Source of the DNA: Centropus unirufus
Lineage: Eukaryota; Chordata; Aves; Cuculiformes; Centropidae
Direction: 5' to 3'
Assembly (NCBI GenBank): GCA_013397695.1
Contig: VYZI01000322.1
Span: forward strand, 545,244-609,243
DNA: 64,000 nt
Position 1 is the stretch's first letter. Each line of letters opens with the position of its first letter. Positions 12,239-26,200 of the stretch are shown here, piece by piece. The notes under the pieces were generated by a model. The model was not told the origin of the DNA. It searched no databases and saw only the letters and a program-made list of their open reading frames with translations. Both the position numbers and the translations under genes were made by a program.

Positions 12239-13543
12239 GTAAATAGGAGACCACTAACAGAAACTGAGGCTGGAAAAATATGTATATCTGTTAATAAACT
12301 ACTCTTTTTAACTTGTTGTCATGCAAAAATCAGTTGAGCTACTTTTGGAGGGAAATAAATACTTATCTTAAAAGGGTAGTACATCCTGCCTGAAAATAGA
12401 TGTCTAGCGTCCTAGTCTGATGATGACTGAAGGATGGTGTAATGCACTGCTGCCACTAGGGTAGGGATCCTTCCACCTGTAGGTGGTCAGTACTTTGTAT
12501 AGTCTCTTGCGCCAGCTTAGACCAACTTGTGGCTGCAGTGTGAAGTAGATCCAGATAAAAAATAACTATCACTAAAAAGGGAGCTGATGTCAAGCTGTGA
12601 AGAGTGAGAGCTAGGGAAGGCTGGCAGCAGTGACAGCTTATACTGTTCAAGAGGATACAGAATTAGATAGATGGACTGGTAGCTTATGATAAGTGAAATG
12701 GTTTTATTTAGCATCCAGCGAGGTTGCTCCCTCTTGTTTCTTTTATGTTGCTTTATACATTCTAATTTAATCAGCTTTTGTTGAGAATACAAAAATAGCT
12801 TTAAGTTGCCCATTTGTTCTCTGAACATATCATTTCTGGGTTATTTGGTTTGTATCCGCCGTGGAATTAAAGAAATGTTAAGGGATTTGGTGGGAGTCAC
12901 TTTCACACTTTTAATGTCTTGCAAGAAGGCATATCTAAGGGATGCTCAACCTTCACTATCATAAGCAAGGTCAAAGAAACAATTAGGAGGAAGAGTAAAA
13001 GTTCATTGCTAAAATCTTTTATTACTTGCTGGTGTTATTTTCTCCCTCGTATCAGCCAAACAGTAAATTTGTTGAGTGGCTCTTTTAAATTGGAATTTTC
13101 CTTCTTAATCCAGAAAGAGTGAAAAATAGTGTTAGAGCAATAGCTGAATAAACTCTGCAATTTTCTGATCTACTGGTTGTTTTGTAACAACTATCTCATA
13201 TGGTTAGGGTAGTTATAATTTATAATTATAATGACAGTGCCTTGGATAGACTTTGCATTATCTTTTCTTACAGTAAATAGAATGCCAGTTGCACTGACCC
13301 AATTACTCCCACCTGTGCTTGCAAAAGTGCATAGCAAACAACTGTGTCTTCAAGAGATACACATATGCACTACTGACAGTGCACCTTTTGAAAGTTTGGT
13401 TGTGTGTTTCTCTGAACTGGTAGTACATTCCAAAATGGGCTGGCTTAAACCTTGCTGATTCTTCTGTTTCCATGCTTTGAAAGTTTTGGGCCAATAGATT
13501 ATTAAAATCATAACTGTTTAAATAAACTACACTTTTTTTCCAG
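12239..13543 (+). other. Intron, 1305 bases
   Basis: Plain intronic sequence; nothing recognised beyond short chance open frames on both strands. It ends in a good pyrimidine tract before the next exon. Confidence 0.7.
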
Positions 13544-13685
13544 CTACTTTTTCAGGAAACTAACCCTGGAATCAAGTATGAATACACCGTACGTAAAGAA
13601 GAAAATAATGAGAATGAGATTGGAGAACCAGAGTATTTTTGGCATTATGGAGAGTGGACAGCCTGCAGCGTTACTTGTGGAAGAG
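13544..13685 (+). CDS. ADAMTS12: ADAMTS12 exon: spacer end and first half of TSR2
   Basis: This 142-base exon begins after tttttttccag and ends at agag|gtaatt, phase 0 in and phase 1 out. It opens with LLFQETNPGIKYEYTV, the last strand of the spacer, followed by an acidic Asn/Glu-rich linker (EENNENEIGEPE), then YFWHYGEWTACSVTCGRG, the start of TSR2. CSVTCG fits the O-fucosylation consensus for POFUT2 (C-x-x-S/T-C-G). The intron interrupts this TSR just after CGRG. Later TSRs are instead split before their first cysteine, so the boundary here has a different design from the downstream repeats. Confidence 0.95.
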
Positions 13686-16600
13686 GTAATTGCCTCACTT
13701 CCTTTTTTCTGACACTCTTTTTTTCATGGCTGGCAAATCTCATCTTCGCTTTAAGTTGTGCAGACAGTGTTCTCAGAGAGGTAAGGTTCTTTGATCTATG
13801 TTTGGTGGGAAAGCAGATCACGTGGTTACAAAAGGGTATTTTGGCTTTAAAATAAAATCTTTGAAATTAAATCTGAAGTTAAATTATTAAATCTTTGAAA
13901 GCAAATAGCTTTCTGTAACACCTGAAATTCTTAGGATCTATGAACTGAAATGAAAAACTGGATTTCTTTTACTCATAAGTCATTATCATTTTTGATCATA
14001 GTAAACCTGCTTCTCAGCAATATTCATTCATGACCTACTCTTTTTTTCTATCCTGCCTTGATAAGAAACGATGCTTTTTGTGCATTTCTCAATAATTATT
14101 TTATTTAAATCACTCTTGAGAACTTTTGAGTGTCTTTGCCGCTCTTAGTACAATGGCTTTGGAACAGCTGCACTTATGTTGTAACTCTCTGCAGCGTATT
14201 AAACCAAACAAGGAGAATGACAGCCATGAAGCAGAATCTAACAACAGGTCTAGAAGTTTGCCTTTGGTAATGAACAGAAAATGCTAGCAGGAAATCTTTA
14301 AATAAATACTTAATAGATAAATGAGATTAAATTAATGTTAGTAGTAAATCAATGATAATGATAAAAGGACTAAAGACTTTACAGAAGTGGAGGTTTTGAA
14401 ACCATTCTTTGTGGAAATAATTTTTAAAAGACAGGAAAAACATTCTGTGTTGAAAGAGGTCTGCACTTGGAGGGAAGAGACCACAGCTTTCTGTCTGACT
14501 TAGCTCCCAGGTTTACACTGGACAGAAGAATCCAGGAGATGTAATAGGAGCCCTGTTCTTTGCCCATCTGTGTGAAGTCTGTACAGAACAGTAGAAGATC
14601 AATGGTACAGCCACTGGACAAAACATGAAATAAGCCTTTCTTCTTTCTAATACTAGGGAGTTTTGATAATTATTGCTTTCTTCTCCAACTATTCAGAAGG
14701 AAAGAAAAAGATAAACAAATGTAACAAATCCATCTGGGAGTGTGGAAGCAGTGGTGATTACAGGGGTAATGATTTTTAGAACTTTTGTGTCAGGAAAAAC
14801 ACTGAAATAATGTTTTTCTCAGTAGTTTGAACAAAGGGCTTTGTATGGCCTTACATTCAGAAGACTAAAAGAAGATTTTTAGAAGAACAGTGTGAATTAT
14901 CTCACTCCAAAAACTTTGCTATATTATACAAAAAAGATATATTTCGATATATAAGGAGAGAGATATTTATACATCCATCCATATGTATATATGTTTGGAT
15001 AAATATCTGTGTGGATTGTGTTTTGGGTTTTTTATTAGGAAGAGTCTATCAACGCATAACACCATGCACTTTCTGTTTAAAAAAAAACTCAACATTTTCT
15101 TTAAATAAGTACCCAGATCAAACATTTTGCATAATTGCATTTGCATGTTCTTGTTCTGTTACCTAGTTGTGCATAGTGTGTAATGTAACAATTGACATGA
15201 TGAAAAGAAGAAGGAGGAGAAGGTGTTATTAGATTATTTATTATGTTGTTTTTTTGAGTTTTTTTCACGTAAGATACACTTTTCCCAGAACTGCTTCTCA
15301 CTAAGTAAATTAGAGCCCTTTGTACTACCTTCTGGCTATAGAACTGCGTGGCTTACCTTTGATTCCTAACTGCCATATAGATTACTTCATTAGAGTACTG
15401 CGGGTTATGAGGTTTTTTCAGTTTTTATTTAATAAGTGGCTTCCTCTGTGTAGTGTCTTTGGGATTTTAATAAATACTTCTTGAGCTCATTGGGTTTTTC
15501 TTTGTACAAGTAGATATTCTATGCTTCAGGCAAGATTGTAGACTTACTGACATGTGTTTGCAAGGCAATCAAAAGGAGCATTGTGGTTCAAAAATTGCTC
15601 ACGAACCTTCCCAGTCCTCTGCATTCCATCGTGAAGAGGAGAAAAGGAATGAATAGACCTTTTGCTCTCTTTCCTTTTAGATACATACATTTATAAAAGT
15701 AACTGTACAAGTCTAAAGGCAGATGTAATCTGATAACATACAAAACATATGATGCAGTCAGGGTATTGTCATTTACTCCCTGTCCAGTAAAAAAGATAAA
15801 CTGTGGCACAGAGCTTCAGTACATCACTTGAACTAGTGGTGCTCTGATACTGCAGTCTGTCGGCAGTTCTCCCTGGACACCCCATGCTTAACCTGGCTGT
15901 GCTCTGAGCTGTCTGAATGTGGACCACACAGGTTGTTGTCACATTAGCTTGGCACTGAGGCTGAGCCAGCTGGTCCTCCCCAGCACCACACTGGTGCAGA
16001 AATACAGCAGTTTAATGCCCAGATGAGCAGAGCCCAAACACATCAACAAAGAAACCTGAAGGTCTGCTGCATAAAAACCATAATGTAATGTCAGAGAAGG
16101 TTTATTTGGAAAATGTCAGCTCTCCATTGTTATTAAAATTTGGAAACTTCAAAGTCTTGCTATATGATGTGTCCAAAGGACAGCAGAGCTAGTTAGGGTC
16201 TGGAGAACAAGACTTATGAGCAGTGGGCTGAGGTAACTGGGGCTGTTTAGCCTGGACAAGATGAGGCTGAGGGTTGACCTTATCGTTTTTTACAAGCACC
16301 TGAAAAGAGGCTGTGGTGAGATGGGTGTTGGTCTGTTCTCCCAAGTAACAAGCAACAGGACAAGAAGAAATGCCCTCAAATTGTGCCAGGGAAGGTTTAG
16401 ACTGGATAAATGGAAAAGTTTTTCACAAAAAGGGTAGTCAGTCTTTGGAACGATCTAGCCAAGGAGGAGGTTGAGTCACCGTCCCTGGAGGTATTTAGAA
16501 GACTTGTAGATGTGGTGCTGAGGGACATGGTTTAATGATGAACTTGGCAGTGCTAGGATATTGTGACCTTAAAGGTAATTTCCAACCTAAACAATTCTGT

Positions 16601-19600
16601 GATTCTATGAATAAGCAGGGAATGGCATAGTAGTAACTGTTGACCAAGCACTAGAAAATCTCATGTGGTTATGCATTGTTGTGGTTTGGTCCCCTCGAGT
16701 CCAATTCAGACTGGGAGGCTGAGTGAAGGCAGAACTGAATGTTCTCAGTGTTAATGGGTTAAGTAACGTCTTTCTCTGACTTCCACAGAACTTCCTTTTG
16801 GCGTTAAATGATGAGATTGATTTTATCTGCACAGACACTGTTTAGTTTCACAGTATATTGCCATCAGCATTAACAAACCTCTGTTGCCAAATCCCAGGCA
16901 TCTGAACAGTTCTGAAAGGTTTATAAGAGAAAGTGCATTAAAGTAGGCAAGGAGATCATCTTCTGCTGTCAGTATTCTGTAGAGTAAGCCTTAGAGAACA
17001 GAAGACTACAATGTGAATCAAGGAGGTGGGAAGAGCTGTTTTTATGTAGACTTAACATGATAGTAAAATAACCTTCAAGACTTTTGCACTTATAAGTTGG
17101 TAAATAATAAATGGTTAGTTTTCAGAATAAAAGGAAGGGCCAGGATTGGTGAACTATTGAACTAACTTTAACAGCCATAGTCAGAAATTCATCATTAACT
17201 AGAATTTTGTCCACTTTGCAAACCTAGTTATGTCTAAAGCACATGGATTCTCATCATGACTGGTCAATATGATAGCAGTAAATCCAAGGGCACTTCAGTC
17301 CTTTGTGGCCACAGAGATCAGCACAATGTAAACAAGTGCTTTCCAGAGCCAAGAGAGTGAAGCTGAGTTAGGGAGTGACGAATGGAGCTGCAGGCACAGG
17401 AATGGGCTGATTCAGGAAAACTTCTTCTATCCTAAGAGAAAAAATATGGGTTTAGCCCTATAATACAGCTCCTTATCCACGAGAAATGTATCTGGAAAAA
17501 ATCCCAATGATTAATAATGTCTTCATTAGAGTGAAGCTGTCCCTTCTTAGAATTAATCCAGGGCAGCTCCCTAAAGATACCTTCCAGAAGATTCTTGGCC
17601 TCAAGATAGCACCATGCTCTTCCCTGGTCTGTATCCTTCCACAACTCCATTACAGCTGAGAAAGAGAAGCTACAACTGTGTTCATGTTTACCTTCATTTC
17701 CCTCATGTCCCCCTGTCTTTTGTCTTTTGTAGTCTGAAAGAGTGCGTCTGGCCAGCCTACAATAACACCGTTTAACCAAGGAAGATATTGTCTGATTTCT
17801 GTAGCAAACATACGTAATACTGCATGCAGGGAAAAGGACAACACATTCCAATATCCAATACCCATTTGCAATGCAGGAAATAGTTATGAAATTGCTTTGT
17901 GATCCATTTCATTGTGAAATAATGCTGACATGGATAATACATAGTGAAAATAATAAGCCTTCCACTATCCTCATGGCAGGGCAGTTTGACTCTGCTTGCA
18001 GAAAAGAATTGCTTTGCAGTCAGAACGTGAGCACACTGGATGGTGTCTTGCAAATTTCTGCAGCCTCTGGCGAAGAGTCTGTCCCTCCAGAGCCGGCTAT
18101 CAAGACAGCATCTAAAACCCTTACGCTTTTGTATAGGAAGGTTAATTTTAATACCTCACTGCATTTTTTTCTAGACCAACTGCCCATTATTCTTCCTCTA
18201 AATAATGATCACCTAGAAATCTCCAGAGCAAAAGCAAGATCTTTGCAGTGGGATTATGATCACAGAGACAATGTTCTGATGAATAGAGATGGAATTTCTG
18301 TGTATGCAAAGTCGGTGAGGACTAATTAGCACTGAGTACAAAGAGAAGCAAAAGTGGCGAGGGAAGGAAAAGTTACCCTCATAGAGCTCTATAGAAATAG
18401 TGTTTATGCTTCCTATTTTACTGAATTTTAAGGATATTCAGAATTCTTAATCTATGACTCAAATAGGATATTACACATTTAATTTGAGTAACTGTAAATG
18501 TTTGGTAGGGCAGGGACAGTGTGAGAGGACTGGTCTTTTTCAGTTCAACTTGCTCAAGTTGAGAAACAAAACTGTTTAATTATGTCATTATATTTGTACC
18601 TAAAAATATGTGTGCATGCATATTCCTTCCAACTTTGGGACTGAACTATGCAAAATCATGCTGAAAAACCTGTGCATTTATGGCCTCTTTAAATATATGC
18701 ATCCATCTTGGAACTTTCCAGATTTTGAAACTACAGTGGGAGTTCACGTAACTTCCATAATAAAAGTTGTTTGTGTGAGTAAATTAGTTTATTGATACAG
18801 CCACTGGCAAATGTTTTATGAGAATGTACGGCCTTTAAACAAAACTTCTGCAAAGTTTTATAGTGGTTTTAAAATAAATAATAGCAGCTGAAGTGACACT
18901 AAAAAATTATCAGGGCAAAAGGCTTCTCTTATTTGCATTTGTAACAGCAGCATATCATGATTTTGAAAGGGGCAGCAACATATTTCTTTGAACTGCTTTG
19001 TTTACAACAGGAAAGTAGCAGGAAAGTTGGTGACTATTTCAGTAACATTTTTCATAGCTTAAAACAGATGACTGCTCACTGTGAGTCCTTCATGAAACAG
19101 AAAAGCTTTCTGCTGCTTAAAGAGCAACATCCAGCCACACTGCAACGTCATGCAGCTACTTTCAAATCATGTACCCTGGAGCTTGAATACTTCAGCAGAG
19201 AGTATTAACAGGAGCACAGGGCTGCAGACCCTTAATCCTCCCATCTAGGTGAAACTAATCCTGGTTCTAGCAAATCAGCCTTCATGCATGACTGGAGGAG
19301 ACTCAGTCATCAAATCCTGTGCTGTTGTCAATATTGTGTCATATATCTCCGTCACGAGCCTGAAAGTACTCTAAAAGCTATAGCATTCTCTTGCAGTGTC
19401 ACAGACCTGACATCTTAAGGTGCTGTAAAAATAACATTACAGGTTTCCTTCTTCTTCTAAGGACAGACCAAAAGATGTAGAGGAATTCTGTAATTTCCTT
19501 GTGTTGTGCAAGACTCTATCAGTAGGATCTGACTACAGCTTCTCCTTCACACATGCAGTCCACCTGCAGCTCTCCCACCAAAAGTTACCTTTGTAACTAT

Positions 19601-21034
19601 TTGTTAGTTTTGGATTTCCTAGTATTAGAGGTGGAATCCTGACGTTTTTTGTGTATTTATTTGTATAAGCAGATAGTTAAATTTCATAGAGGAAAAACAT
19701 TTGAATGCTGTGAAATTCCTTAAAGCAAAATAACCATAATGCTAGCGTGAAATCTTAGGAAATAGGTTTTAATTGCCATATATGGAGACATTGCTGTATG
19801 AAGGAACATATGTTGTATAGAGGATTTTTTTTTATATTGCAAGTATGTCTATCTAGGGATTACTTTTCTTATTTCCCAGAGTTTCCCACACTAGTCATTA
19901 GGGGATATGAGGCAAGGTTGGTTCCTCAATAAAGAATAAAACAGGCAAAATAGCCTAACACTTACCCCTGCCACCATAGTAACACTGTTGTTGCTTCACT
20001 TCCCGGGAGAACAATAAAAGCCACGGAGATACAGTGAACTACCAGGTGCATATTAATTGTTGTGAATTAATAGCACAATTAATTTAATGGGAGTTAATAA
20101 AAAAGGTTTCTTTTGTCTTTTCCTTGGGATTTTGGGGGCCTAATGTCACTATTTTATGGCCTCTGTATCAGTCTAGCTACAACCTTTTAAAATGTAATAT
20201 CACAATACTTTTTTTTTTTATCCTGGCTTTGCAGCACAGGTCCTACCTGAAATTATTGTAAAGCTATGGGAGGCAGGCACCAGGAAACTGTCTTTCTTTA
20301 GATTTCCACTTTAGATTTGCAGTATTTGGTGTATTTCTCTCTGTTAAACACATGGGAGTTCTCTTAAAGGGAACATGGGAATTATTTCCTATGTTAGGAA
20401 ATAACACAGATTTATCTATGGGATGTCTCTGTGTCTGTGCTTTGCCTTTTGTGATGAGTGATGTGTATCAGTCATTTAGAAATCAAATACTCTCCCTCAC
20501 ATTACAGAATCTTCATTTTCAGTCAAGATTTACAACAAAACTCCTTGGCAGTGGAATTCAGCATTAAGAATCACAGGGTTAGCATTTTTCTGGCACACTC
20601 CAGTTTGTATTTGGTTTAAACAGCTTTCTCAGAAGTACAAAGAAAAAATCAGCAAAAATACCATTGTTGTGAATAGGCTGATGCTGCTGAGTTGCCTCTT
20701 ATAATTGGCTAATCCTAGAATGGTTCATGTCCTTTAAACACACTTTAGGACTTGCAGGAGTCCATTCTGAGGCTGACAACTAAATTTGGATTAAGGAAAG
20801 TTCTTTCAAATGTTTTGCTTGAGCTATCTGATCCAAAAGAACTCTGCTTGACACTGATTAAAGGGTGCTCATACCAGACTTACCCCAGACGTTCTGCAAA
20901 ACTGCTTTCACAGCTGTTACTGTATTTTGGGATGGGGGGTATGTGTATACTCCCCATGCTAGAATACGGGGAGCTCATCCCTAGCCTGCATGTGTTACTG
21001 TTATAATGACTTCCTTGGTTTCTTTCTCTCACAG
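13686..21034 (+). other. Intron, 7349 bases
   Basis: The longest complete intron in the window. It holds a CR1 3' end at about 16195-16611, an AT-rich simple region near 14930-15010 and a stretch open on both strands at about 17432-18329. No exon was recognised. Confidence 0.7.
16195..16611 (+). mobile_element. CR1 LINE 3' end, sense orientation
   Basis: A 3'-end fragment of CR1: gctgtttagcctggacaaga, then the ggaggtatttagaag and ccaacctaaacaattctgtg blocks, ending attctgtgattctatga at 16611. This terminal motif is the diagnostic CR1 3' end. No reverse transcriptase frame remains. Confidence 0.9.
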
Positions 21035-21161
21035 GGGTGCGACGCCAGATTGCCCACTGCATGCAGAAGGGAAGTGGAGTGACCAAAAACTCCTTCTGTG
21101 ACCCAGCTACACAGCCCAATGGACGACAAAAGAAATGCCACGAAAAGGACTGTCCGCCCAG
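21035..21161 (+). CDS. ADAMTS12: ADAMTS12 exon: second half of TSR2
   Basis: The exon of 127 bases follows tttctctcacag and ends at cccag|gtatca, phase 1 in and phase 2 out. It encodes GVRRQIAHCMQKGSG to KKCHEKDCPPR. With the preceding exon it completes a six-cysteine TSR. TQPNGRQKKCHEK is a strongly conserved stretch of ADAMTS12. The flanking introns are the two longest in the window (7.3 and 6.6 kb), so this small exon is isolated and easily missed without homology. The 35-base assembly gap lies about 630 bases downstream, in the following intron. Confidence 0.94.
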
Positions 21162-21788
21162 GTATCAGATACTGGGAGGTCTCTGGCTGTGCTACATAGC
21201 AGCCTTATTCAAAGGCAAATGTTGGTTCTAATACCAGAATAGTGTGCTGTCTATGGTCAGCCACGGTGAGACCTCCTAAAAGTTTGATAGCAAGATGGCA
21301 GAAACTCAGTAACAAACAGATAAGGAATGAGCTGCCTTAAGAATTTTCCAGTGCTAATTACTGAGCAGGTTGTGCTGTCAATGCCAGAGATTGCTATCTC
21401 ATCTTTATTGATAATTTTTGTTCAGGCTAAATGGGCATGTGGGCCACAAAACTGCATAAAATCTTATTCATTTTGAAAATCCTATTCCTGGCTCAGCTCA
21501 ATAACATATTACTGTGTGTTCCAAAAACTAACTTGCTGAGATATTTTTTTAAGTCTTTTGATGCTGTTCTTCAGTGGTTTTTGATACTCCTTTGTCCTTC
21601 TCGTAAGTGAGGATGAATGGAAATGCCCACTTCTGTAATTCTAATTATTATACCTTCTTTATAGCACTTACTATTTGGTGTCTTTTTATCATGTCCCTTC
21701 TTATTTTTTCTTTTAGAAAAAGTGTAGCTTTATTCATTCTGTAATTATAATAATATGGGAATAATATTTTAAATTCCCATAACAGTAT

Positions 21789-21823
21789 NNNNNNNNNNNN
21801 NNNNNNNNNNNNNNNNNNNNNNN
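21789..21823. other. Assembly gap, 35 N
   Basis: Thirty-five unknown bases in the intron after TSR2. The left flank contains a short inverted repeat (tgggaat ... attccca). True gap size is unknown. Confidence 0.99.
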
Positions 21824-22341
21824 CTCTATGATACCGTTTTAGTGAGTGGGGGAGTTAAGACTCACCACAGCAAGCATTCCAGGTGACAGGAGAATGGAGG
21901 CTTTGTGAAATAAGAACAAATTTGCTGGAAGGGATCAATATTGGGTTTAGTTTCCTGCTTTAAGTGATGAAAAATCTTACTTTTGTCTTTCATTTCATTT
22001 GGAAATTGTTTACCATGCTGTTCACAATGCTATACCAGATTTTTCCTGGTAATTCTAGTTAAATCAGAATCAAATTGAAGTTATTATAATGATTCCCTTA
22101 AAGCATATCACATTACATTTGCCAGCAGTGGATCTCATGAAGATTTAATGTAAAAAATTCTGCATGGCTGTTGGTTTTATTAGATGTTTCCAAGTATCTT
22201 CACAGCAGTATATGATGCTTCCTTTGGGAATTACATCTTTGTGCTTGCAACCTTTATAAATGACTGTTAAAATCATGAGCTACAGCATTTCATAATTCTT
22301 TGTAGATTTCTAGGAAATCAATTGACAGTAGATCAAACTTA

Positions 22342-22387
22342 TTAACTAGTTGACTAGTTAAGAGCTGAAGCTACCCACATATGTGGG
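22342..22387. repeat. Inverted repeat followed by a 14-base palindrome
   Basis: ttaactagt/actagttaa with a 2-base centre (22342-22361), then the perfect palindrome cccacatatgtggg (22374-22387). Confidence 0.9.
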
Positions 22388-22889
22388 AGTGTGCTTTATT
22401 TATAGCATATACGAACTGTGCTAGTTATTTCAGAGTTCTAAATAAGCTCAATTTATCCCATTTGTACTGAGTGACTGCAGTGTTCAGACCTGCTCTTGAA
22501 AGTGAGGGCACAGAATTTGTCCCTTGTTGGGCAGACTGTAGAATTACATGACATGTGAACCAAGCTCTTCTGCAGGCCAGGCAGAAAAGCTCTCAATCTG
22601 CCAACTTGAGTGATGCTGCTCAAGGTAATTCTGCCTTGCAGAGGAAAACACGTGTTATCCTTCTAAGGAGAGAAAAATACTGAAAAAACGTTGTGCAGAA
22701 AACCTGTATATATTAGTTCTAGACTCACAATGTGTATTTGTTTTTCTCTTAATAACAGAAGAATGGCTGTAAGAGTTTGACAAAGTCCCTGTGTCCAAAT
22801 TTTCTAAGTCTGTGTCCTAACTCCCAGCAGGGCCAACCTGCCTAAGGAAGAGTAAGACAAGGCAAGCATACATTATATCTCCTTCTATA

Positions 22890-23262
22890 CTCTTCCAGCT
22901 TCCAACTGGTTTTAACTCAAGACATTTCCAGAGACTTTTATGGCTTATTAAGTCAGTAACCTCCAATGGCCCCTTCTTCCAAGAACTTATCCAGCCTTCC
23001 TCTGTCCAGCCTTCAAAAGTTCTGCTATATACAACTGCCTCTGGAAGAAGTTCCACAGCTTTGATGCCTACTGTGTGAAGCACTGCCTTATTTTAATAAT
23101 TTTAAGCTGGGCTCTCAACTACCTTCTGTTGGTGAGTCTGAGTTCTTCTGCTGGAAGAGGCAGCAGTGAAGAGTGAGTTCCAATCCACACTTCCCATGCC
23201 CTTCATTTTGTAGATCTTGTCTCTGTTCCAGTCTGTGGTCCCAATGTAGGATTTAGTTTCCA
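22890..23262 (-). mobile_element. Old CR1/L3-like LINE fragment, antisense
   Basis: The stretch gaagaagttccacagctttg followed by a ctgtgtgaagcactgcctta block and ttttaagctgggctctcaac matches the remembered pattern of the conserved 3' region of ancient CR1/L3 elements read from the opposite strand. It is more diverged than the other CR1 copies here. Limits are approximate. Confidence 0.55.
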
Positions 23263-26200
23263 TGGCTTAAGTATCAACACTCATCCAGACAAATGGTTAC
23301 ACATCTTCCTCTGAAATGCAAGATAGCACTTAGTACAGTTTGTAGGTTTGTTGGTTTTAAAGAAAATGTGAGTGTTGGAGGAAGGTGTAACTGTCCCATG
23401 TGGCAAGATAGAAGATTACTGAGAGTTTACGTGAAGCTGCCAAAGACCAAGTGTTCCTTAGAGAGGTGGCTGAATTCTGCACTAGTTTTGAGGACAATGC
23501 TGTTAAATGCAACACTGCGGGGGACCTTTGGTTGGTGCTGCAGCCATGGGACTGAAGCTATTGGATGATATTGCACTCCTCAACAGTGAAATAAAGGTAG
23601 CTGAACAGCTGAGAGTTAAAATGTCACACAGCCACTCGTGTGGAGTTTGAGTGTTATTGCTTAGCAAGAAGCAACACTGTAGCATATATGAATGGTTTTT
23701 TCCACCTTATGCTAGGGTTTCTACTTAGGTGTTTTTTTGCTAGGCAGGTAGTTAGCTCCATAGGTTTTAATGATAATAATCAGAAGATAGTACTCCAAGA
23801 AAAAGAGTGAGATTTTAAGTGCATTTAGTGTTGTGAAAAAAGTTTTGTCCTCCTCTGCAAAGAAAATTGCCTGGAGCCTTTTAAACTTTACCACTCACTT
23901 GGACAAAGCAACCATAAAAAGATTATTCTACAAGTACTTGGTGTCTCATGCTTTTTATCTGCTATTACTGCATTTTCCTGCTTCCAGACCACTTAGTAGA
24001 CTCCAACAGCATAATAAGAATAGGAAATCTTATTTCTATTATAATACACAGAGCGAAAACCAGTGCATGGATGGTATCTGCTGTGCCTGATGCTTTATAG
24101 ATATGTAGTGAGAGAAGGCGATCCTTAGGTGTGACACAGTATAGTGGAGAGAGGAATCATTCATTCCCACAGGCATGAATATAGCGAACTTTGGTTCCAA
24201 AGTCCCATGCTACTACATTTTCAACAGGATCCATGCCTCAGTCAGCACACGTCATCCAGGTGTAGGTGAGGATTTTATAATGATCAAGGCTATTGCTGTA
24301 TGGGAGAAAGAGATCTTATTTAGGGCAACTTTGTGGCACCTGAGAGAAACAAATTTTCTCCCTACCACTTTTCCTGGATGAGTTGTGTAAGAGCTGAGCC
24401 CTCACAGCTGCAGCTGATAACTAACTGAGGTTATGCTTTCACCATACAGACTTCTCTCTAATTTGAAAGCCTCAGGAAAGTTAGTGTTCGCACAAATTAA
24501 TTACCCAGATCATGCATTTCACTTGTTTGTTTGTTACCACAGTCTTTACATACTGTGCCTGCTTGTGGAGATAAGACAGTCCTGTCACTTTACAGGGACT
24601 AGATGATGCATTTTTATCTAGGAACCACTCAGTTGCTCTGATAGTAAATGCCATCAGAAACCATAATTAGGAACAGGGATTGGATGGTGACTCCCATGAG
24701 ACTTCATTTTCCACCTATTTGGCCCAGTCTCTCACCACAATCAGAAGAGCAACCTACAAGTTTAGTTTTCTTCCTCATACTCTTTGCCAAGCATCTCCCT
24801 GGGTGTATGGCCTAAAATTTACAACCTGCCTAAAGCTAGGGCTGCCCAGCACTGCCCTCCAGTTTTTAGCTTAGAGCTGGGAGGTCTGACAGCTTGGTGG
24901 TTTCAACTTAGAAATTGCATGTTTGGATCTCAGATTGTTCTGTGAATTTTGAATGTGCGCTCAGCAGTCACCTCTTTGGTTTTGGTTGTGCCTCTGCAGA
25001 GTGAGGTGACAGCAGTAACTGCATGACAACAAGAGTTTGGCAAAGCAGTTACTCGGGTACTGCTCCTTTCTCTGCGGTCCAGGACCTGCTTTGGGGCATC
25101 CTGTGCCAGAAGAGGGAGATAGATGGTAACTGTTCTGCTGTTCTTGCTCTGCCATTCTTCTGCTTCAGGTGGGATGCAGCAGTTACAGATCCTTAGGGGG
25201 GACCATGAAGAGACAAGAGTGTGCTTCCATGTCGTTTCTCATGCTTGAGTGTTTAAGGCATGTGTATGTATCCTAGTATGGAAACAGGAACCTTCAATGC
25301 ACCTTCAAAAAAGTTAGTGATTAAAATAAAATTTCAATCAGAGCAAGTTTTTTTAATTGTTTGGTAAACACAATGCTGGGAAATTAACTGCTTGGCCTAG
25401 CACTACCATCTGCCACCGCACTGAATGAAAAAGAATTCTACATAAACTGTTAGAGGACTACGTGTAATTTAAGATTGACCATGAAGGTGCAATAAGATAA
25501 AATCTAATTATGGGATTTATAACTTTGGAGCACTTTAGTCTCTTCCATGAATTTTTGAAAATATTTTGTGTGCAATAGTGAACCATGCACAATTACTGCT
25601 GCTCAGGATAGGATCTGTAGTAAACTCTGATAATTTATTGCTAGGAGTCCAGTATTTAAACCTACAAACTGCTGAACCCTCACTCAGAGCCATTTGAAAA
25701 TGGTGATGGAGGGGGTGTCAGCTTAGCATGTCTGTAGTTTGAAATATATGATCTGGTTCCATTAAAATTAATGGGGCATTTCACATACTTCAAGTTGCAT
25801 TTGTGCCAAAGTGTCAGCAATTTAGAAGATACTAGGAATGATAAAATTGGAAAGAAAATAGAAGAAATAAAAACAACCCTGAAATGGCTTGATTCATGTT
25901 GAGATAATATATTTTTCCCTTTCTTATTGCTGTTTTCCACTGAGGCACACTCACTTTTTCTCTTTAACCACTTTTTAGATTTTCTTTGTTATTTGCAGAA
26001 GCATGGAAGAGCAAGAAACAACCCAAAGAAAGGCAGGAGAAAGAGAAAAATAATTTGTTCATTTATTACACCATTGTCCAGAGGCCTTGCACAGGATTGT
26101 GGTGGCAATGGGCTGCATTCTAAAGCATGTAGAAAAATCACTCTGTGCCCCAGAGGATTTCTAGGGTAATTTAAAAGGTAGTGAGATATGTATGTGCTGC

